Origin: Dehalococcoidia bacterium
GTDB lineage: Bacteria > Chloroflexota > Dehalococcoidia > Bin125
NCBI GenBank assembly: GCA_007571275.1
Contig: RKRS01000048.1
Coordinates: 1 to 31,957, forward strand
Direction of reading: 5' to 3'
DNA length: 31,957 nucleotides
The notes below the pieces were generated by a model that had not been told where the DNA came from, ran no database searches, and was given only the letters and a program-made list of their open reading frames with translations. Shown here piece after piece: positions 1-8,129 of the stretch (within the stretch, counting starts at the first letter, position 1; each line of letters begins with the position of its first letter). Position numbers and translations under genes: made by a program.

Positions 1-268
1 TGACCTCGAACCCGCCCCATTCCGCGATCGTGCGCTCGACCATCGCGTCGACCTGTGCGGAATCGCTGACGTCCGTGGGAATTACCAACGCGCGCCGACT
101 TTTCGCGGCAATCTCCTCCGCCACCGCGTCAATCTGCGACTTCGTCCGCGCTGCGCAGACGATATCCGCGCCCGCGTCGGCCAGGTGCAGCGCCATCTGA
201 CGGCCCAGTCCGCGCCCCGCGCCAGTGACGATGACGCGGCGTCCGTCCATGCGTAGCGATTCCAGCAT
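1..268 (-). CDS. Short-chain dehydrogenase/reductase (partial, C-terminus outside window)
   Basis: This is the N-terminal 89 codons of a classical SDR oxidoreductase, read leftwards and cut by the window edge. After a short lead the protein shows the Rossmann dinucleotide motif TGAGRGLG (about residues 15-22). It is followed by the helix-strand pattern of the family, an AAR at the end of strand 2 (basic residue there, often seen with NADP(H) preference), and a TDVSD stretch where the family binds the adenine ring. The catalytic Ser-Tyr-Lys lies in the missing part, so activity cannot be judged. Start ATG at 268 was chosen; an in-frame ATG at 250 is also possible and leaves the nucleotide fold intact. 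It is divergent from the small ABM-like gene at 378. Substrate unknown. Confidence 0.85.
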   Translation of the reverse strand, partial: MLESLRMDGRRVIVTGAGRGLGRQMALHLADAGADIVCAARTKSQIDAVAEEIAAKSRRALVIPTDVSDSAQVDAMVERTIAEWGGFEV

Positions 269-377
269 GCGTTCAGTCTACGACGTCGATCTGAGCGCTA
301 ACATATTGCCCAAACACGTCCGGATCGGGCGCGGCTTCGCCGTGACCTGTGCAGAACGGAAATGAACGGAGCTGACG

Positions 378-584
378 ATGGCAATCGGACTGACCGTAGA
401 GTTCACAGTCGCTGAAGGTAAAGCAGAGGCATTCGAAGCGTTCATGGCTGGCGCGACCGCGAAGGTCAAGGCCGAGGAAGACCTGACGGCGCACGGGACC
501 TCGGAAGCGATGCAGGGCATGGCCGGGATTCGCGAGTTCACGACTGCGCGTCCGGTGCTGCACCGTTACGACGTACCCGATTAG
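378..584 (+). CDS. Small ABM-like (dimeric alpha/beta barrel) protein, apparently internally deleted
   Basis: This 68-residue protein begins like an antibiotic-biosynthesis-monooxygenase (ABM) domain: a beta strand (IGLTVEFTV), an EGK turn, then the amphipathic helix FEAFMAGATAKVKAEE. It ends like the same family, with an AHGTSEAMQGM helix and a C-terminal strand PVLHRYDV. The middle strands, which normally run from the 'EPGC' turn through the 'ERW' strand, are absent, and the usual length is about 95-105 residues. A GGAG ribosome-binding site lies 6 bases before the ATG, so the short form is probably translated. It sits 54 bases before the ThDP enzyme and may be co-transcribed. Family assignment is moderate; it could be a genuine small variant or a decayed gene. 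Confidence 0.6.
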   Translation: MAIGLTVEFTVAEGKAEAFEAFMAGATAKVKAEEDLTAHGTSEAMQGMAGIREFTTARPVLHRYDVPD

Positions 585-638
585 CACCAGAACAGCGCTG
601 CCCACGAGGGCAAGCGCGCTCAAGAACAGGACCACACC

Positions 639-2282
639 ATGCCAGACCAGATGGGATCAGAACTGCTCGCCCGACAGATGGTGAACGAGGGCGTCGAGGA
701 CCTCTTCTACATCATGGGCGGCCCGATCATCGAAGCCGCAGGCTACGCGGCCGAACACGGTATCCGCACGATCGACTGCCGTCATGAGCAGGGAGCGGCG
801 ATGGCCGCACATGGCTACGCCCGCGTCAAGCGCGTACCCGGCGTTTGTATGGCCGCCTCCGGACCGGCCACGACCAACCTGCTGACCGGTGTCGCCAACG
901 CGTATCTCGACGGCGTCCCGATGGTTGCGCTCGGCGGAGCGGCGGCGTTCTCGTCGTTCGAGCGCGACGACTTCCAGGAGTACGACCAGCTGGCGATGGC
1001 GGTTCCGGTCACCCGCTGGGCCAGCCGCGTGACGCACTCGGCGCGGATGCCCGAGTTCTTCAATCTCGCCTACCGCGAGGCACAGGGGCCGAAGCCGGGA
1101 CCGACCTACCTCGACCTGCCAGGTGACACGCTCTACCAACAATCCAACGACGAAGCGGTCTGGTTCCCCAATGCCAGCGCCGGCCAATCTCGTCCCGGCG
1201 CGGACCCCGACGAGGTGAAGCAGGCGATTGAGTTGCTCGCCAACGCAGAGCGGCCGATCGTCTTGACTGGGACCGGCATCTTCTGGTCTGACGCTTCTGC
1301 GGAGTTGCAGGAGTTTGTCGAAGCGACCGGGATTCCGTTCTACACGACCCCGCAGGGTCGAGGCGTGATCCCCGAGGACCACGACCTCTGCTTCCTCGCC
1401 GCCCGCTCCAAAGCCTTCCGCGAGGCTGATGTGGCGCTGGTTGTGGGGACGCGACTGAACTTCGTCGTCGGCTCCGGGCTGCCGCCGCGCTGGGCGCCTG
1501 ACCTCAAGGTGATTCACGTCGACACTGACCCAACCGAGATCGGTCACAACAAGGAAGCGACCGTCGGGATGGTGGCCGACGCCAAGCGCGCGTTGGTCGC
1601 TCTGACCGCCGCCGCGCGCGAGGCGAATCTCTCGCCGTCAACTGACTGGATCGCCGAGCTACGTGAGTCGGACGACGGTCGACGCGCCCAGTACCTCGAT
1701 CTCGCCCACAGCGCGACCGTGCCGATCCATCCGCTGCGGCTGGCCGACGAGATCGTCCAGCGGATGGACCGTGACGCCATCGTCTGCGTCGACGGCAACG
1801 CGACGCTCGCCTGGGCGCGCCAGTACATCCCGTCGTACGTTGAGGGTGGGCGACTCAACCCGGGTCCCAATGGCTGCATGGGCGTGGGCCTGCCCTTCGT
1901 GCTCGGGGCCAAGGCGGCCGCGCCCGAGCGACAGGTGATCGGCTTCGTCGGCGACGGCTCGTTTCTGATGAACGTGCAGGAGATCGACACGATGGTGCGG
2001 CACAACCTGCCAGCCACGATCGTGATCTCCAACAACGCCGGCTGGACCGCCGGTTCCAACGACACGCCAGGACGACCGCTTGGCTATGGCCAGCGCTACG
2101 AGGACATCGCCATCGCGCTCGGTGGACACGGCGAGCACGTGACCCAGCCGGAAGAGATTGGGCCGGCGATCGAGCGAGCCATGGCATCTGGTAAGGCCGC
2201 GGTGGTGAATGTCGAGGTCGAGCAGCACGCCATGCCAGGTCAGGCGCGCTTTGGCGGCTACTCCGCCACGCTCAGTCGCTAG
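639..2282 (+). CDS. Thiamine-diphosphate-dependent enzyme, acetolactate synthase / decarboxylase superfamily
   Basis: A full-length (547 residues) ThDP enzyme with the three-domain architecture of the acetolactate synthase, benzoylformate decarboxylase and oxalyl-CoA decarboxylase group. The N-terminal PYR domain carries the cofactor-activating glutamate, Glu50 in RHEQGAAMAAHGYAR. The middle domain has a nucleotide-fold pattern (VVGTRLNF). The C-terminal PP domain carries the Mg-ThDP motif starting GDGSFLMN near residue 437 and ending NN about 27 residues later. The substrate cannot be named: the usual acetolactate synthase neighbour ilvN is absent, and the genes around it (SDR, ABM-like protein, split-barrel protein) look catabolic. 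AGGA precedes the ATG by 7 bases. A strong hairpin follows the stop at 2308-2335, so the transcription unit probably ends here. Confidence 0.88.
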   Translation: MPDQMGSELLARQMVNEGVEDLFYIMGGPIIEAAGYAAEHGIRTIDCRHEQGAAMAAHGYARVKRVPGVCMAASGPATTNLLTGVANAYLDGVPMVALGGAAAFSSFERDDFQEYDQLAMAVPVTRWASRVTHSARMPEFFNLAYREAQGPKPGPTYLDLPGDTLYQQSNDEAVWFPNASAGQSRPGADPDEVKQAIELLANAERPIVLTGTGIFWSDASAELQEFVEATGIPFYTTPQGRGVIPEDHDLCFLAARSKAFREADVALVVGTRLNFVVGSGLPPRWAPDLKVIHVDTDPTEIGHNKEATVGMVADAKRALVALTAAAREANLSPSTDWIAELRESDDGRRAQYLDLAHSATVPIHPLRLADEIVQRMDRDAIVCVDGNATLAWARQYIPSYVEGGRLNPGPNGCMGVGLPFVLGAKAAAPERQVIGFVGDGSFLMNVQEIDTMVRHNLPATIVISNNAGWTAGSNDTPGRPLGYGQRYEDIAIALGGHGEHVTQPEEIGPAIERAMASGKAAVVNVEVEQHAMPGQARFGGYSATLSR

Positions 2283-2307
2283 GCATTCCCGAGTACACAA
2301 CGCAAAT

Positions 2308-2335
2308 CAGAGGCGGGGCTGTTGCCCCGCCTCTG
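2308..2335 (+). terminator. GC-rich hairpin terminator after the ThDP enzyme gene
   Basis: The left arm 2308-2319 pairs perfectly with the right arm 2324-2335 (12 bp, mostly G-C) around a TGTT loop. It lies 25 bases after the ThDP-enzyme stop. The downstream T-run is poor (CTGTT), so it could also act as a pause or RNA-stability element. Confidence 0.65.
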
Positions 2336-2363
2336 CTGTTCACAGGATGGATCGGAGATTCAG

Positions 2364-3188
2364 ATGACAACAGTGCCCGCCGACTTCGCCGACCTCTGCG
2401 GCGCGCCCCATTTCGCCCACCTCGTCACCGTCAACCCCAACGGTTATCCGCAATCGTCGCCAATCTGGATCATCCCGGGAGCGGTCAACGCCGACGGTTC
2501 CGTCGCTTCCATTCGCTTCAGCACCGGCCCCGGCTACCGCAAGACGCTGAATATGCTCCGCGATCCGCGAGTGTCGCTGTCCATCCACGACGTCGCCAAC
2601 CCCTATCGCACGCTGGAGATCGTCGGTCGCGCCAATCTGGAGCCGCGCAATGGCTGGTCCGACGTTGACGAGATCTCGCAAACCTATCTGGGCACGGATT
2701 ACCCCTTCAAGGAAGGCGACGGCGAGGGCTACCGCGTCAACGTGGAGGTCGTGCGCGCCTATACGCACGGAGACTTCGAACCGCCGGCGTCGGTGGCGCT
2801 GCCCGAGCCGGGCACGGACTTGCTGATGCCGCCGCACTTCGCGCACGTGGCCACCGTTAGCCGCAACGGCCAACCGCGCTCCTCAGTCGTCTGGCACCGC
2901 CGAGTTCCCGACACCGCGACCGACATCGAGTTCTGGACGGGGCCGCAGACGGTCAAGACGATGCATCTGCGCAACAATTCCAAGGCCGCCGTCAGCGTCC
3001 ACGACGAAGCAAACGGCTACACCTATACCGAAGTGCGTGGCGACGCTGAGATCATTCCGGTGGACAATCATCAGCTGCTCGACGAACTGACACCGCACTA
3101 CTGGCAGCTCGACAAGTATCCGGCTGAGAGCGACGAGCCGATGTCAGGCGTCGTGATTCGCGTGCGAGTGAACAAGCGCGTCAATTGA
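2364..3188 (+). CDS. Tandem pyridoxamine-5'-phosphate-oxidase-like split-barrel protein (probable FMN or F420 binder)
   Basis: The 274-residue protein contains two copies of the same split-beta-barrel domain in one chain. The first begins PHFAHLVTVNPNGYPQSSPIW and the second PHFAHVATVSRNGQPRSSVVW; each then has a 'TGP..KT..L' segment and a 'VSVHD/LSIHD' strand. Such domains bind FMN, F420 or haem, normally as a dimer of single-domain chains, so this looks like a covalent pseudo-dimer made by gene duplication. Start ATG 2364 has GGAG 6 bases upstream. An upstream in-frame ATG at 2322 lies inside the preceding hairpin loop and was rejected. The reaction is unknown; an F420-dependent reductase is an inference supported only by a luciferase-like F420-type oxidoreductase elsewhere in the window. 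Confidence 0.8.
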   Translation: MTTVPADFADLCGAPHFAHLVTVNPNGYPQSSPIWIIPGAVNADGSVASIRFSTGPGYRKTLNMLRDPRVSLSIHDVANPYRTLEIVGRANLEPRNGWSDVDEISQTYLGTDYPFKEGDGEGYRVNVEVVRAYTHGDFEPPASVALPEPGTDLLMPPHFAHVATVSRNGQPRSSVVWHRRVPDTATDIEFWTGPQTVKTMHLRNNSKAAVSVHDEANGYTYTEVRGDAEIIPVDNHQLLDELTPHYWQLDKYPAESDEPMSGVVIRVRVNKRVN

Positions 3189-3204
3189 ACCGCTGCATGA
3201 CGGG

Positions 3205-3660
3205 CTATCCGTCGCCCATCGCTTCGAGCGCCGCCATCATCTCCTCCGGCGAGACGTCGCGGACGTGCTGGTGGATCTCCCAGCCCACGCCCTCGGGATC
3301 GTTGACGCGATAGGTGCGGTCTCCGTAGAACTGATCCATCGGTTCCTGCGCGATCTCTGCGCCCACCGCCCTGGCCGCCTCGTAATGGGCGTCCAGATCG
3401 TCGACATAGAGACAGATTGAGGCGTGCCGCGCGCTCAGATCGCCGGCGCCACTGAGGCCCGGAGCAAACGGTCCGCTGAGCATCACGGTCTCGTTGTCGC
3501 GTCGCAGCTCGGCGTGAGCGATTTCGCCATCCGGCCCTTCAAGCGTGAAGGCGACCGAGAAGCCAAAGGTATTGCAAATGAACTTGATCGCCGCTCGCGG
3601 ATCGGAGTAGTTCAGGTACGGGATAATCCGCTGGTTGCCCTCGGGTGGATTCTGAACCAT
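3205..3660 (-). CDS. VOC (glyoxalase/bleomycin-resistance fold) family protein, copy 3 of a tandem set
   Basis: A 151-residue protein with two beta-alpha-beta-beta-beta modules of the vicinal-oxygen-chelate fold. It opens RIIPYLNYSDPRAAIKF and ends with a DPEGVGWEIHQHV strand followed by a short EEMM helix. It resembles YdcA/PhnB-like VOC proteins ('glyoxalase superfamily') whose substrates are mostly unknown. It is the last and most divergent of three consecutive paralogues on the minus strand, 29 bases after the stop of the middle copy, so co-transcription is likely. Candidate metal positions are His/Glu residues in IAHAEL and WEIHQH, but the geometry cannot be read from sequence alone. Confidence 0.82.
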   Translation of the reverse strand: MVQNPPEGNQRIIPYLNYSDPRAAIKFICNTFGFSVAFTLEGPDGEIAHAELRRDNETVMLSGPFAPGLSGAGDLSARHASICLYVDDLDAHYEAARAVGAEIAQEPMDQFYGDRTYRVNDPEGVGWEIHQHVRDVSPEEMMAALEAMGDG

Positions 3661-3689
3661 GAACGATTTCCTTTCTCAGGGTCTATCAG

Positions 3690-4106
3690 TCAATTCCTGG
3701 TTGACTGGAAGAACGACCAACGGTGTCCCTCCAGATCGGTTGCCTCATACAGACGCACACCCCACGGTTGGTCGCGCGGTTCATAGCGGATCCCGGCGCC
3801 TGCGTTCTGCGCCCGGCGAAAATGCGCCTCGACATCATCGACTTCGACCAGCAGATGGCCAGGTACCGCCGCCAGGTCCTGCGGCGAGCAGTAACCGCCT
3901 CCGTCGAATATCGACGCGAGCATCACCTGTGCGCCTTCCAGCGCCAGCGCCGCGTGCACGATCCGACCATCAGGGATTTCCTGCACATCGATCCGCTCAT
4001 ACCCGAACGTCCGACAGAGCCACTCAATCGCCGCGCCGGCGTCCGCATAGGTCAGGTAGGGGAAGATCCGCTGGCGGTGACTCACGCCCTGATCAGTCGT
4101 GGTCAT
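3690..4106 (-). CDS. VOC (glyoxalase/bleomycin-resistance fold) family protein, copy 2 of a tandem set
   Basis: A 138-residue VOC-fold protein. The opening RIFPYLTYADAGAAIEWLCR and the closing LYEATDLEGHRWSFFQ are nearly those of copy 1, showing a recent duplication. It lacks the C-terminal SSEEMQ helix found in copies 1 and 3 and ends at STRN. Its ATG overlaps the TGA of copy 1 by four bases (4103-4106), so the two are translationally coupled. Candidate metal ligands are His in IVHAAL and Glu/His in DLEGHRW. Role unknown: resistance, isomerase or dioxygenase activities all occur in the superfamily. Confidence 0.85.
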   Translation of the reverse strand: MTTTDQGVSHRQRIFPYLTYADAGAAIEWLCRTFGYERIDVQEIPDGRIVHAALALEGAQVMLASIFDGGGYCSPQDLAAVPGHLLVEVDDVEAHFRRAQNAGAGIRYEPRDQPWGVRLYEATDLEGHRWSFFQSTRN

Positions 4107-4567
4107 TCCTCGTCGCCGAAAGTCGAGCTCATCACCGACTGCATCTCCTCAGATGAAACGACGCGCATCTGCTGGAGGAACGACCAGCGATGGCCTTCCA
4201 GATCGACGCAGCGATACATGCGCGCGCCCCAGAATTGATCCTCCGGTTCCTGGACAATCGTCGCGCCCGCAGCTTTGGCTTGTCGGAAATGCGCTTCGAC
4301 ATCATCGATGTAGACGGAGATTTGAGCTGGCAGCGCGTCAAGATCTTGCGGTGAGCAGTTGCCCACTTCCTCGAAGACAGAGGCGAGCATCACGCGCTCA
4401 CCCAACAGCGACAGCGACGCGTGGCCGATCCGTCCGTCGGGAACGGACATTGCCTCCACCTGCTCAAAGCCAAAGACACGGCAGAGCCACTCAATCGCGG
4501 TTGGCGCGTCCGCATAGGTCAGGTAAGGAATGATCCGCTGGTGATCAAGCTGAACTGCATCTGACAT
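4103..4567 (-). CDS. VOC (glyoxalase/bleomycin-resistance fold) family protein, copy 1 of a tandem set
   Basis: A 154-residue VOC-fold protein and the first gene of the three-copy operon. It shares RIIPYLTYADAPTAIEWLCR, a CSPQDLDALP loop and VDLEGHRWSFLQQ with copy 2, and a C-terminal VSSEEMQ helix with copy 3. The two modules are each about 60 residues, the usual length for single-chain VOC enzymes. A GAGG sequence lies 10-13 bases before the ATG on the minus strand. A 13-bp hairpin lies further upstream (4628-4662), probably ending the transcript of the amidase gene. No specific substrate can be assigned. Confidence 0.85.
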   Translation of the reverse strand: MSDAVQLDHQRIIPYLTYADAPTAIEWLCRVFGFEQVEAMSVPDGRIGHASLSLLGERVMLASVFEEVGNCSPQDLDALPAQISVYIDDVEAHFRQAKAAGATIVQEPEDQFWGARMYRCVDLEGHRWSFLQQMRVVSSEEMQSVMSSTFGDEE

Positions 4568-4627
4568 GGTCGTCCGTCCTCACATTCGCATCTCAATCTT
4601 CGTACAGATGTAGCAAATGCGTTCTGA

Positions 4628-4662
4628 CTCCATCCACAATTCCACGAGGATTGTGGATGGAG
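4628..4662 (-). terminator. Hairpin between the amidase gene and the VOC operon
   Basis: Left arm 4628-4640 and right arm 4650-4662 form a perfect 13-bp stem with a 9-base loop. It lies about 30 bases beyond the stop of the amidase gene and about 60 bases before the first VOC gene, both on the minus strand, so a terminator for the amidase transcript is the simplest reading. No T-run follows on the minus strand, and an operator for the VOC operon is possible. Confidence 0.5.
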
Positions 4663-4693
4663 GCGAGGCAGTTTCCCAGCGGTGGTATTCGAA

Positions 4694-6805
4694 CTATGTC
4701 GAGTTGAGGAATTCGAGAATGCCATCGGCGATCGCCTGTGCGATCACTTCGCGCGCCTCGGGATCCAGCAGAATCCGCGCGTCACCCTGATCGGTCACAT
4801 ACAACAACTCCAGCAGGGTGGTTGGCATCAGGTTGCCGCGCACGATCTTGCCCGGGCCTGTCTGGGTTTGCGGATCGATCAGATTGATCGGCGGTTCCCC
4901 CCTGGTGATGTCGCCCTGGTACAGCCAGTTGTTCTCGGCGCTGTCCCAAGGGTCATCGGACAAGCCCAGTTCCAATGGGTCAATCCCGTAGCGGCGCGCG
5001 GCATCCGCGTCGATCAGCAGGAACGGCGCGAGAATGTAGATCGGATCGCAGATGTCGTCGACGAGCTCCCAACAGGTGGCGTCGTAGTGCAATACCGAGG
5101 TCGGGTATCCGTACCGGCCCAACGCCTGCTGCACCTTAGACATCAGGGTTTCGGACAGACGCAGATTGGCCCCGTCGCCATTCCAGCGCGGGAAGTACCA
5201 GGCCTCGAGTCCACGATTGGCGTGTACCCAGTTGGCATTGGAGTGAATCGAGACGAACACATCCGCTTTGGCGAGGTGCGCCAACTCGGCCCGCACCTGC
5301 AGATCGGGCCTGGGCAGCAGCTCGTCCAGGTTCAGGAATGGCCGTCCATCGGCGCGACGGGTCAGCACGACGTGTACGCCGCGTTGCTCCAACAGCGTTT
5401 CGACTCGTAGCGCAAAGGCCAGATTCGACGCCTCCTCCAACACACCATTGTCCCAGGCGCCGGTATCAACTCCGTGGCCGGGGTCCAACACCACGACCAA
5501 CTCGTCATCATCGAGGTCGGCGATCACGCCAGCCTCGATCAGCTCTTCATGCCAGCGAGGATCCTCCATCCACGTACGAGTCCGTGTCGGCCACAAGTCC
5601 GGTAACGGGGGAGGTGGATGCGGCACATCCAGCAGTTGCGGCCGCGACAGCGTCCATGTCCCATCCGTGTTTTTGACGCTCGCCTGCCAACGGATTTGTC
5701 CTGTCGCCGTTCGACCACTCCAGCGCATCTGGAGCGCCTCAAACCCTTGCGCGTCAACGATGCTGCTGTCAATCCAGGCAGCCTGCTCGAATGACCACAA
5801 TCGCGCCCGCTGACCATCGTTCGAGCGCAAGAGATACTCCCACTCGTTCCGTTCATCCGTACCGGGATCGGTGTCGATCCAAACCCGCAGGCCGCTGCTC
5901 TGACTAATCGGCCCCCACGCTCCGCGGAACCAGAAACTCGCCTCACCTTCCGTAGCGGTTGCGCCAATCGACTCGATCTGTAGTTCGGAGCGTTGTCGGG
6001 GCGGCAGACTGACACTGGGTTCTGTCGCCTGTCCCCAGCGCGTGACTCCGAACGCATAGCTGCCCCAGAGCCACTCGGCCGACGCTCGCACTTCCAGGAC
6101 CGCCAAACCATCCTCGGCTGGTTCGACCGAGCCACTGAAGACGTTCCCGTTGGAGTTCAACTGGCGCCAGGCGTCATCGCCCGGGCCGCGCAATGCAGCC
6201 GACAGACCGCCGACCGATCCGACGACGGACCAAATCACATAGCGATTGCCAGCCGCCAGCGGAAATGCGAACCAGTCCGCATCGCCGGCATTGTCAATGC
6301 GCGAACGCTCGATCAGGACGCCCTGGGAGTCGAACTGCCCCAACTTCGCTGTGGACAGATCCGCACCGATGGCGTCGGAGTGCTGAGTGATTCGCAACCG
6401 ATACGAACCGGTCGATCCACGCAGCCCGGACACCTGTACCCGCCAGGCTCCGCTCTCCGTCGCCGTCCAGATGAGCGGGGTATCAATCCCGGACGATCGC
6501 GCGACCATCCGCGCTTGCGACTCGCCGGTTGCCGGTCGCCAAATGGAGACCTGCCCGGCGAGCAGGGTGTTGCGCTCGAGTGACAGAGCATAACTCTCGC
6601 CGACCAGAGCAAAGAGCACGAACCAGTCGACGTCATCAGGCTCGCCGATTGCCCCGTCACGCACCAGAGGAGTCGCGGTCTGCGCAGACGCCTGGTCTGC
6701 GCCCTCGAGCGCAAATGCGACCAGCGCCATCGCCGTCACAGCAACGGCGATCAGTCGCAACAGGCGCTGATCGAGGCTTCGCTCCACTGTCCCCACTTTC
6801 ACCAC
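4694..6805 (-). CDS. Secreted N-acetylmuramoyl-L-alanine amidase (Amidase_3) with N-terminal beta-sandwich modules
   Basis: A 703-residue exported hydrolase predicted to cleave the lactyl-amide bond between N-acetylmuramic acid and the stem peptide. Residues 1-41 are a signal peptide: basic start, hydrophobic core LIAVAVTAMALVAFAL, cleavage after ASA. Two pre-peptidase-C-like beta modules (DDVDWFVLF and DADWFAFPL, about residues 50-260) follow, then a further beta region to about 420. The zinc amidase domain starts near 435: LDPGHG (about 440), a Glu in LEEASNLAFA, SIHSNAN (about 520) and the catalytic Glu of TTLLELLYVTDQGD (about 664) are all present. The start is GTG at 6805; another GTG at 6802 is possible. 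It is divergent from the acyl-CoA dehydrogenase. A cell-separation or wall-turnover role is inferred. Confidence 0.88.
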   Translation of the reverse strand: MVKVGTVERSLDQRLLRLIAVAVTAMALVAFALEGADQASAQTATPLVRDGAIGEPDDVDWFVLFALVGESYALSLERNTLLAGQVSIWRPATGESQARMVARSSGIDTPLIWTATESGAWRVQVSGLRGSTGSYRLRITQHSDAIGADLSTAKLGQFDSQGVLIERSRIDNAGDADWFAFPLAAGNRYVIWSVVGSVGGLSAALRGPGDDAWRQLNSNGNVFSGSVEPAEDGLAVLEVRASAEWLWGSYAFGVTRWGQATEPSVSLPPRQRSELQIESIGATATEGEASFWFRGAWGPISQSSGLRVWIDTDPGTDERNEWEYLLRSNDGQRARLWSFEQAAWIDSSIVDAQGFEALQMRWSGRTATGQIRWQASVKNTDGTWTLSRPQLLDVPHPPPPLPDLWPTRTRTWMEDPRWHEELIEAGVIADLDDDELVVVLDPGHGVDTGAWDNGVLEEASNLAFALRVETLLEQRGVHVVLTRRADGRPFLNLDELLPRPDLQVRAELAHLAKADVFVSIHSNANWVHANRGLEAWYFPRWNGDGANLRLSETLMSKVQQALGRYGYPTSVLHYDATCWELVDDICDPIYILAPFLLIDADAARRYGIDPLELGLSDDPWDSAENNWLYQGDITRGEPPINLIDPQTQTGPGKIVRGNLMPTTLLELLYVTDQGDARILLDPEAREVIAQAIADGILEFLNST

Positions 6806-6976
6806 TCGATGAGCATATCCCGTGCCGCGTATTGCGCCTCAGCGACGTGCGACCATCATCTAGCGCGATAGGCGAGCATCCGATAGCCTCAAACTCACTG
6901 CGCGTTTCGGCGTGCCATATCCAGACGCACATCTGCGGACCCAGCCATCTGAATACGGGCCGCGACGGAGGATGAC

Positions 6977-8107
6977 ATGGATCTCGGACTGACTGAAGAA
7001 CAGGAACTGCTGAAGAACTTCGCCCGCGACTTCCTGACTAACGAGTGCACGGAAAAGCTCGTTCGCGACATGGAAGAAGACGAACGCGGATACACCGATG
7101 ACCTCTGGAACGGCATGGCCAACCAGGGTTGGATGGGGCTGATCACTGCTGAAGAGCTTGGCGGCGCCGGCCTGAAATTCCTTGACCTCTGTGTGCTGCT
7201 CGAAGAGTTCGGGCGCGCGCTGGTACCAGGGCCGTTCATCAACACCGTGCTCACCTCCGGCTTCGTTGAGGCGCTCGGCACCGACGAGCAGAAGCAGCAG
7301 TACTGTACCGCCGTCGCCGCCGGTCAGCACGTGATGACCTTCGCCCTGACCGAGCCCTCGGCTCGCTTCGACAGTTCCGGGATCCAGGCAACCGCCGAGG
7401 CCGATGGCGACGGCTACGTGCTCAACGGCGCCAAACTCTTCATCCCTGACGCGCACGTGGCCGACACCATCCTGGTCGCAGCGCGAACTCCCGGCACCGA
7501 AGGTGACGAAGGCGTCTCCCTCTTCCTCGTGCCAGGCAACGCCGACGGTCTCTCCACGACCGTGCTGCAGACCATCGCCGCCGACAAGCAGTGCGAGGTC
7601 AAACTGGACGGCGTGCGCGTCGGCGCCGACGCCGTGCTCGGCGAGGTTGGCAACGCCTGGCCCATGATCGAATTGGCCAAGCGCTACTACACCGTCGCCT
7701 ACTGCGCGTACCTGGTCGGTCTGGCCCAGCGCGACTTCGAAATCTCGGTCGATTACGCCAAGGAGCGCATCCAGTTCGGTCGCCCGATCGGTTCTTTCCA
7801 GGCGATCCAACACAAGGCCGCCGACATGATCACCGACGTCGATGGCTCGCGCTTCATCATGTACCGCGCCGCCTGGGCTGTCACGGAGAACGAGCCGGAC
7901 GCCGATCTGCAGGTCGCCATGGCCAAGGCCTGGTGCTCCGACGCCACTCGCCGCGTCGTCGCCCACGGTCAGCAGATCCATGGCGGCATCGGCTTCACCA
8001 AGGAGTACATCATCCAGCTGTACTTCCGCCGCCAGAAGATGGCCGAGCTGATGTGGGGCGACGCCGATCATCACCGCGAGAAGGTCGCCGAGCTACTCGA
8101 GATCTAG
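6977..8107 (+). CDS. Acyl-CoA dehydrogenase family protein
   Basis: A 376-residue flavoenzyme of the acyl-CoA dehydrogenase superfamily, expected to oxidise an acyl-CoA at the alpha-beta bond with FAD. The N-terminal helical domain is LTEEQELLKNFARDFL. The middle beta domain carries FALTEPSARFDSSGIQ and YVLNGAKLFIPDA. The C-terminal helical domain has ERIQFGRPIGSFQAIQHKAADM and the FAD-binding QIHGGIGFTKEY. The exact position of the catalytic base cannot be settled without an alignment; the Glu of FTKE is the candidate. A GAGG sits 5 bases before the ATG. It appears to be a single-gene transcript ended by the hairpin at 8130-8158. Substrate chain length is unknown. Confidence 0.9.
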   Translation: MDLGLTEEQELLKNFARDFLTNECTEKLVRDMEEDERGYTDDLWNGMANQGWMGLITAEELGGAGLKFLDLCVLLEEFGRALVPGPFINTVLTSGFVEALGTDEQKQQYCTAVAAGQHVMTFALTEPSARFDSSGIQATAEADGDGYVLNGAKLFIPDAHVADTILVAARTPGTEGDEGVSLFLVPGNADGLSTTVLQTIAADKQCEVKLDGVRVGADAVLGEVGNAWPMIELAKRYYTVAYCAYLVGLAQRDFEISVDYAKERIQFGRPIGSFQAIQHKAADMITDVDGSRFIMYRAAWAVTENEPDADLQVAMAKAWCSDATRRVVAHGQQIHGGIGFTKEYIIQLYFRRQKMAELMWGDADHHREKVAELLEI

Positions 8108-8129
8108 TCGCGCAAGATCCGACCGTACG

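Noticed and set aside
657..1547. Long antisense open frame over the ThDP-enzyme gene
   Set aside because: It mirrors GC-rich codon structure of a gene with clear motifs; its product is Arg/Val/Gly-rich without any recognisable domain.
2322..2363. Upstream start for the split-barrel protein
   Set aside because: The ATG lies in the loop and right arm of the 2308-2335 hairpin and lacks a ribosome-binding site; ATG 2364 has GGAG at the right distance.
6860..8074. 404-residue antisense open frame over the acyl-CoA dehydrogenase
   Set aside because: The plus strand holds the conserved dehydrogenase motifs; the antisense product has no domain and is explained by high third-position G+C.
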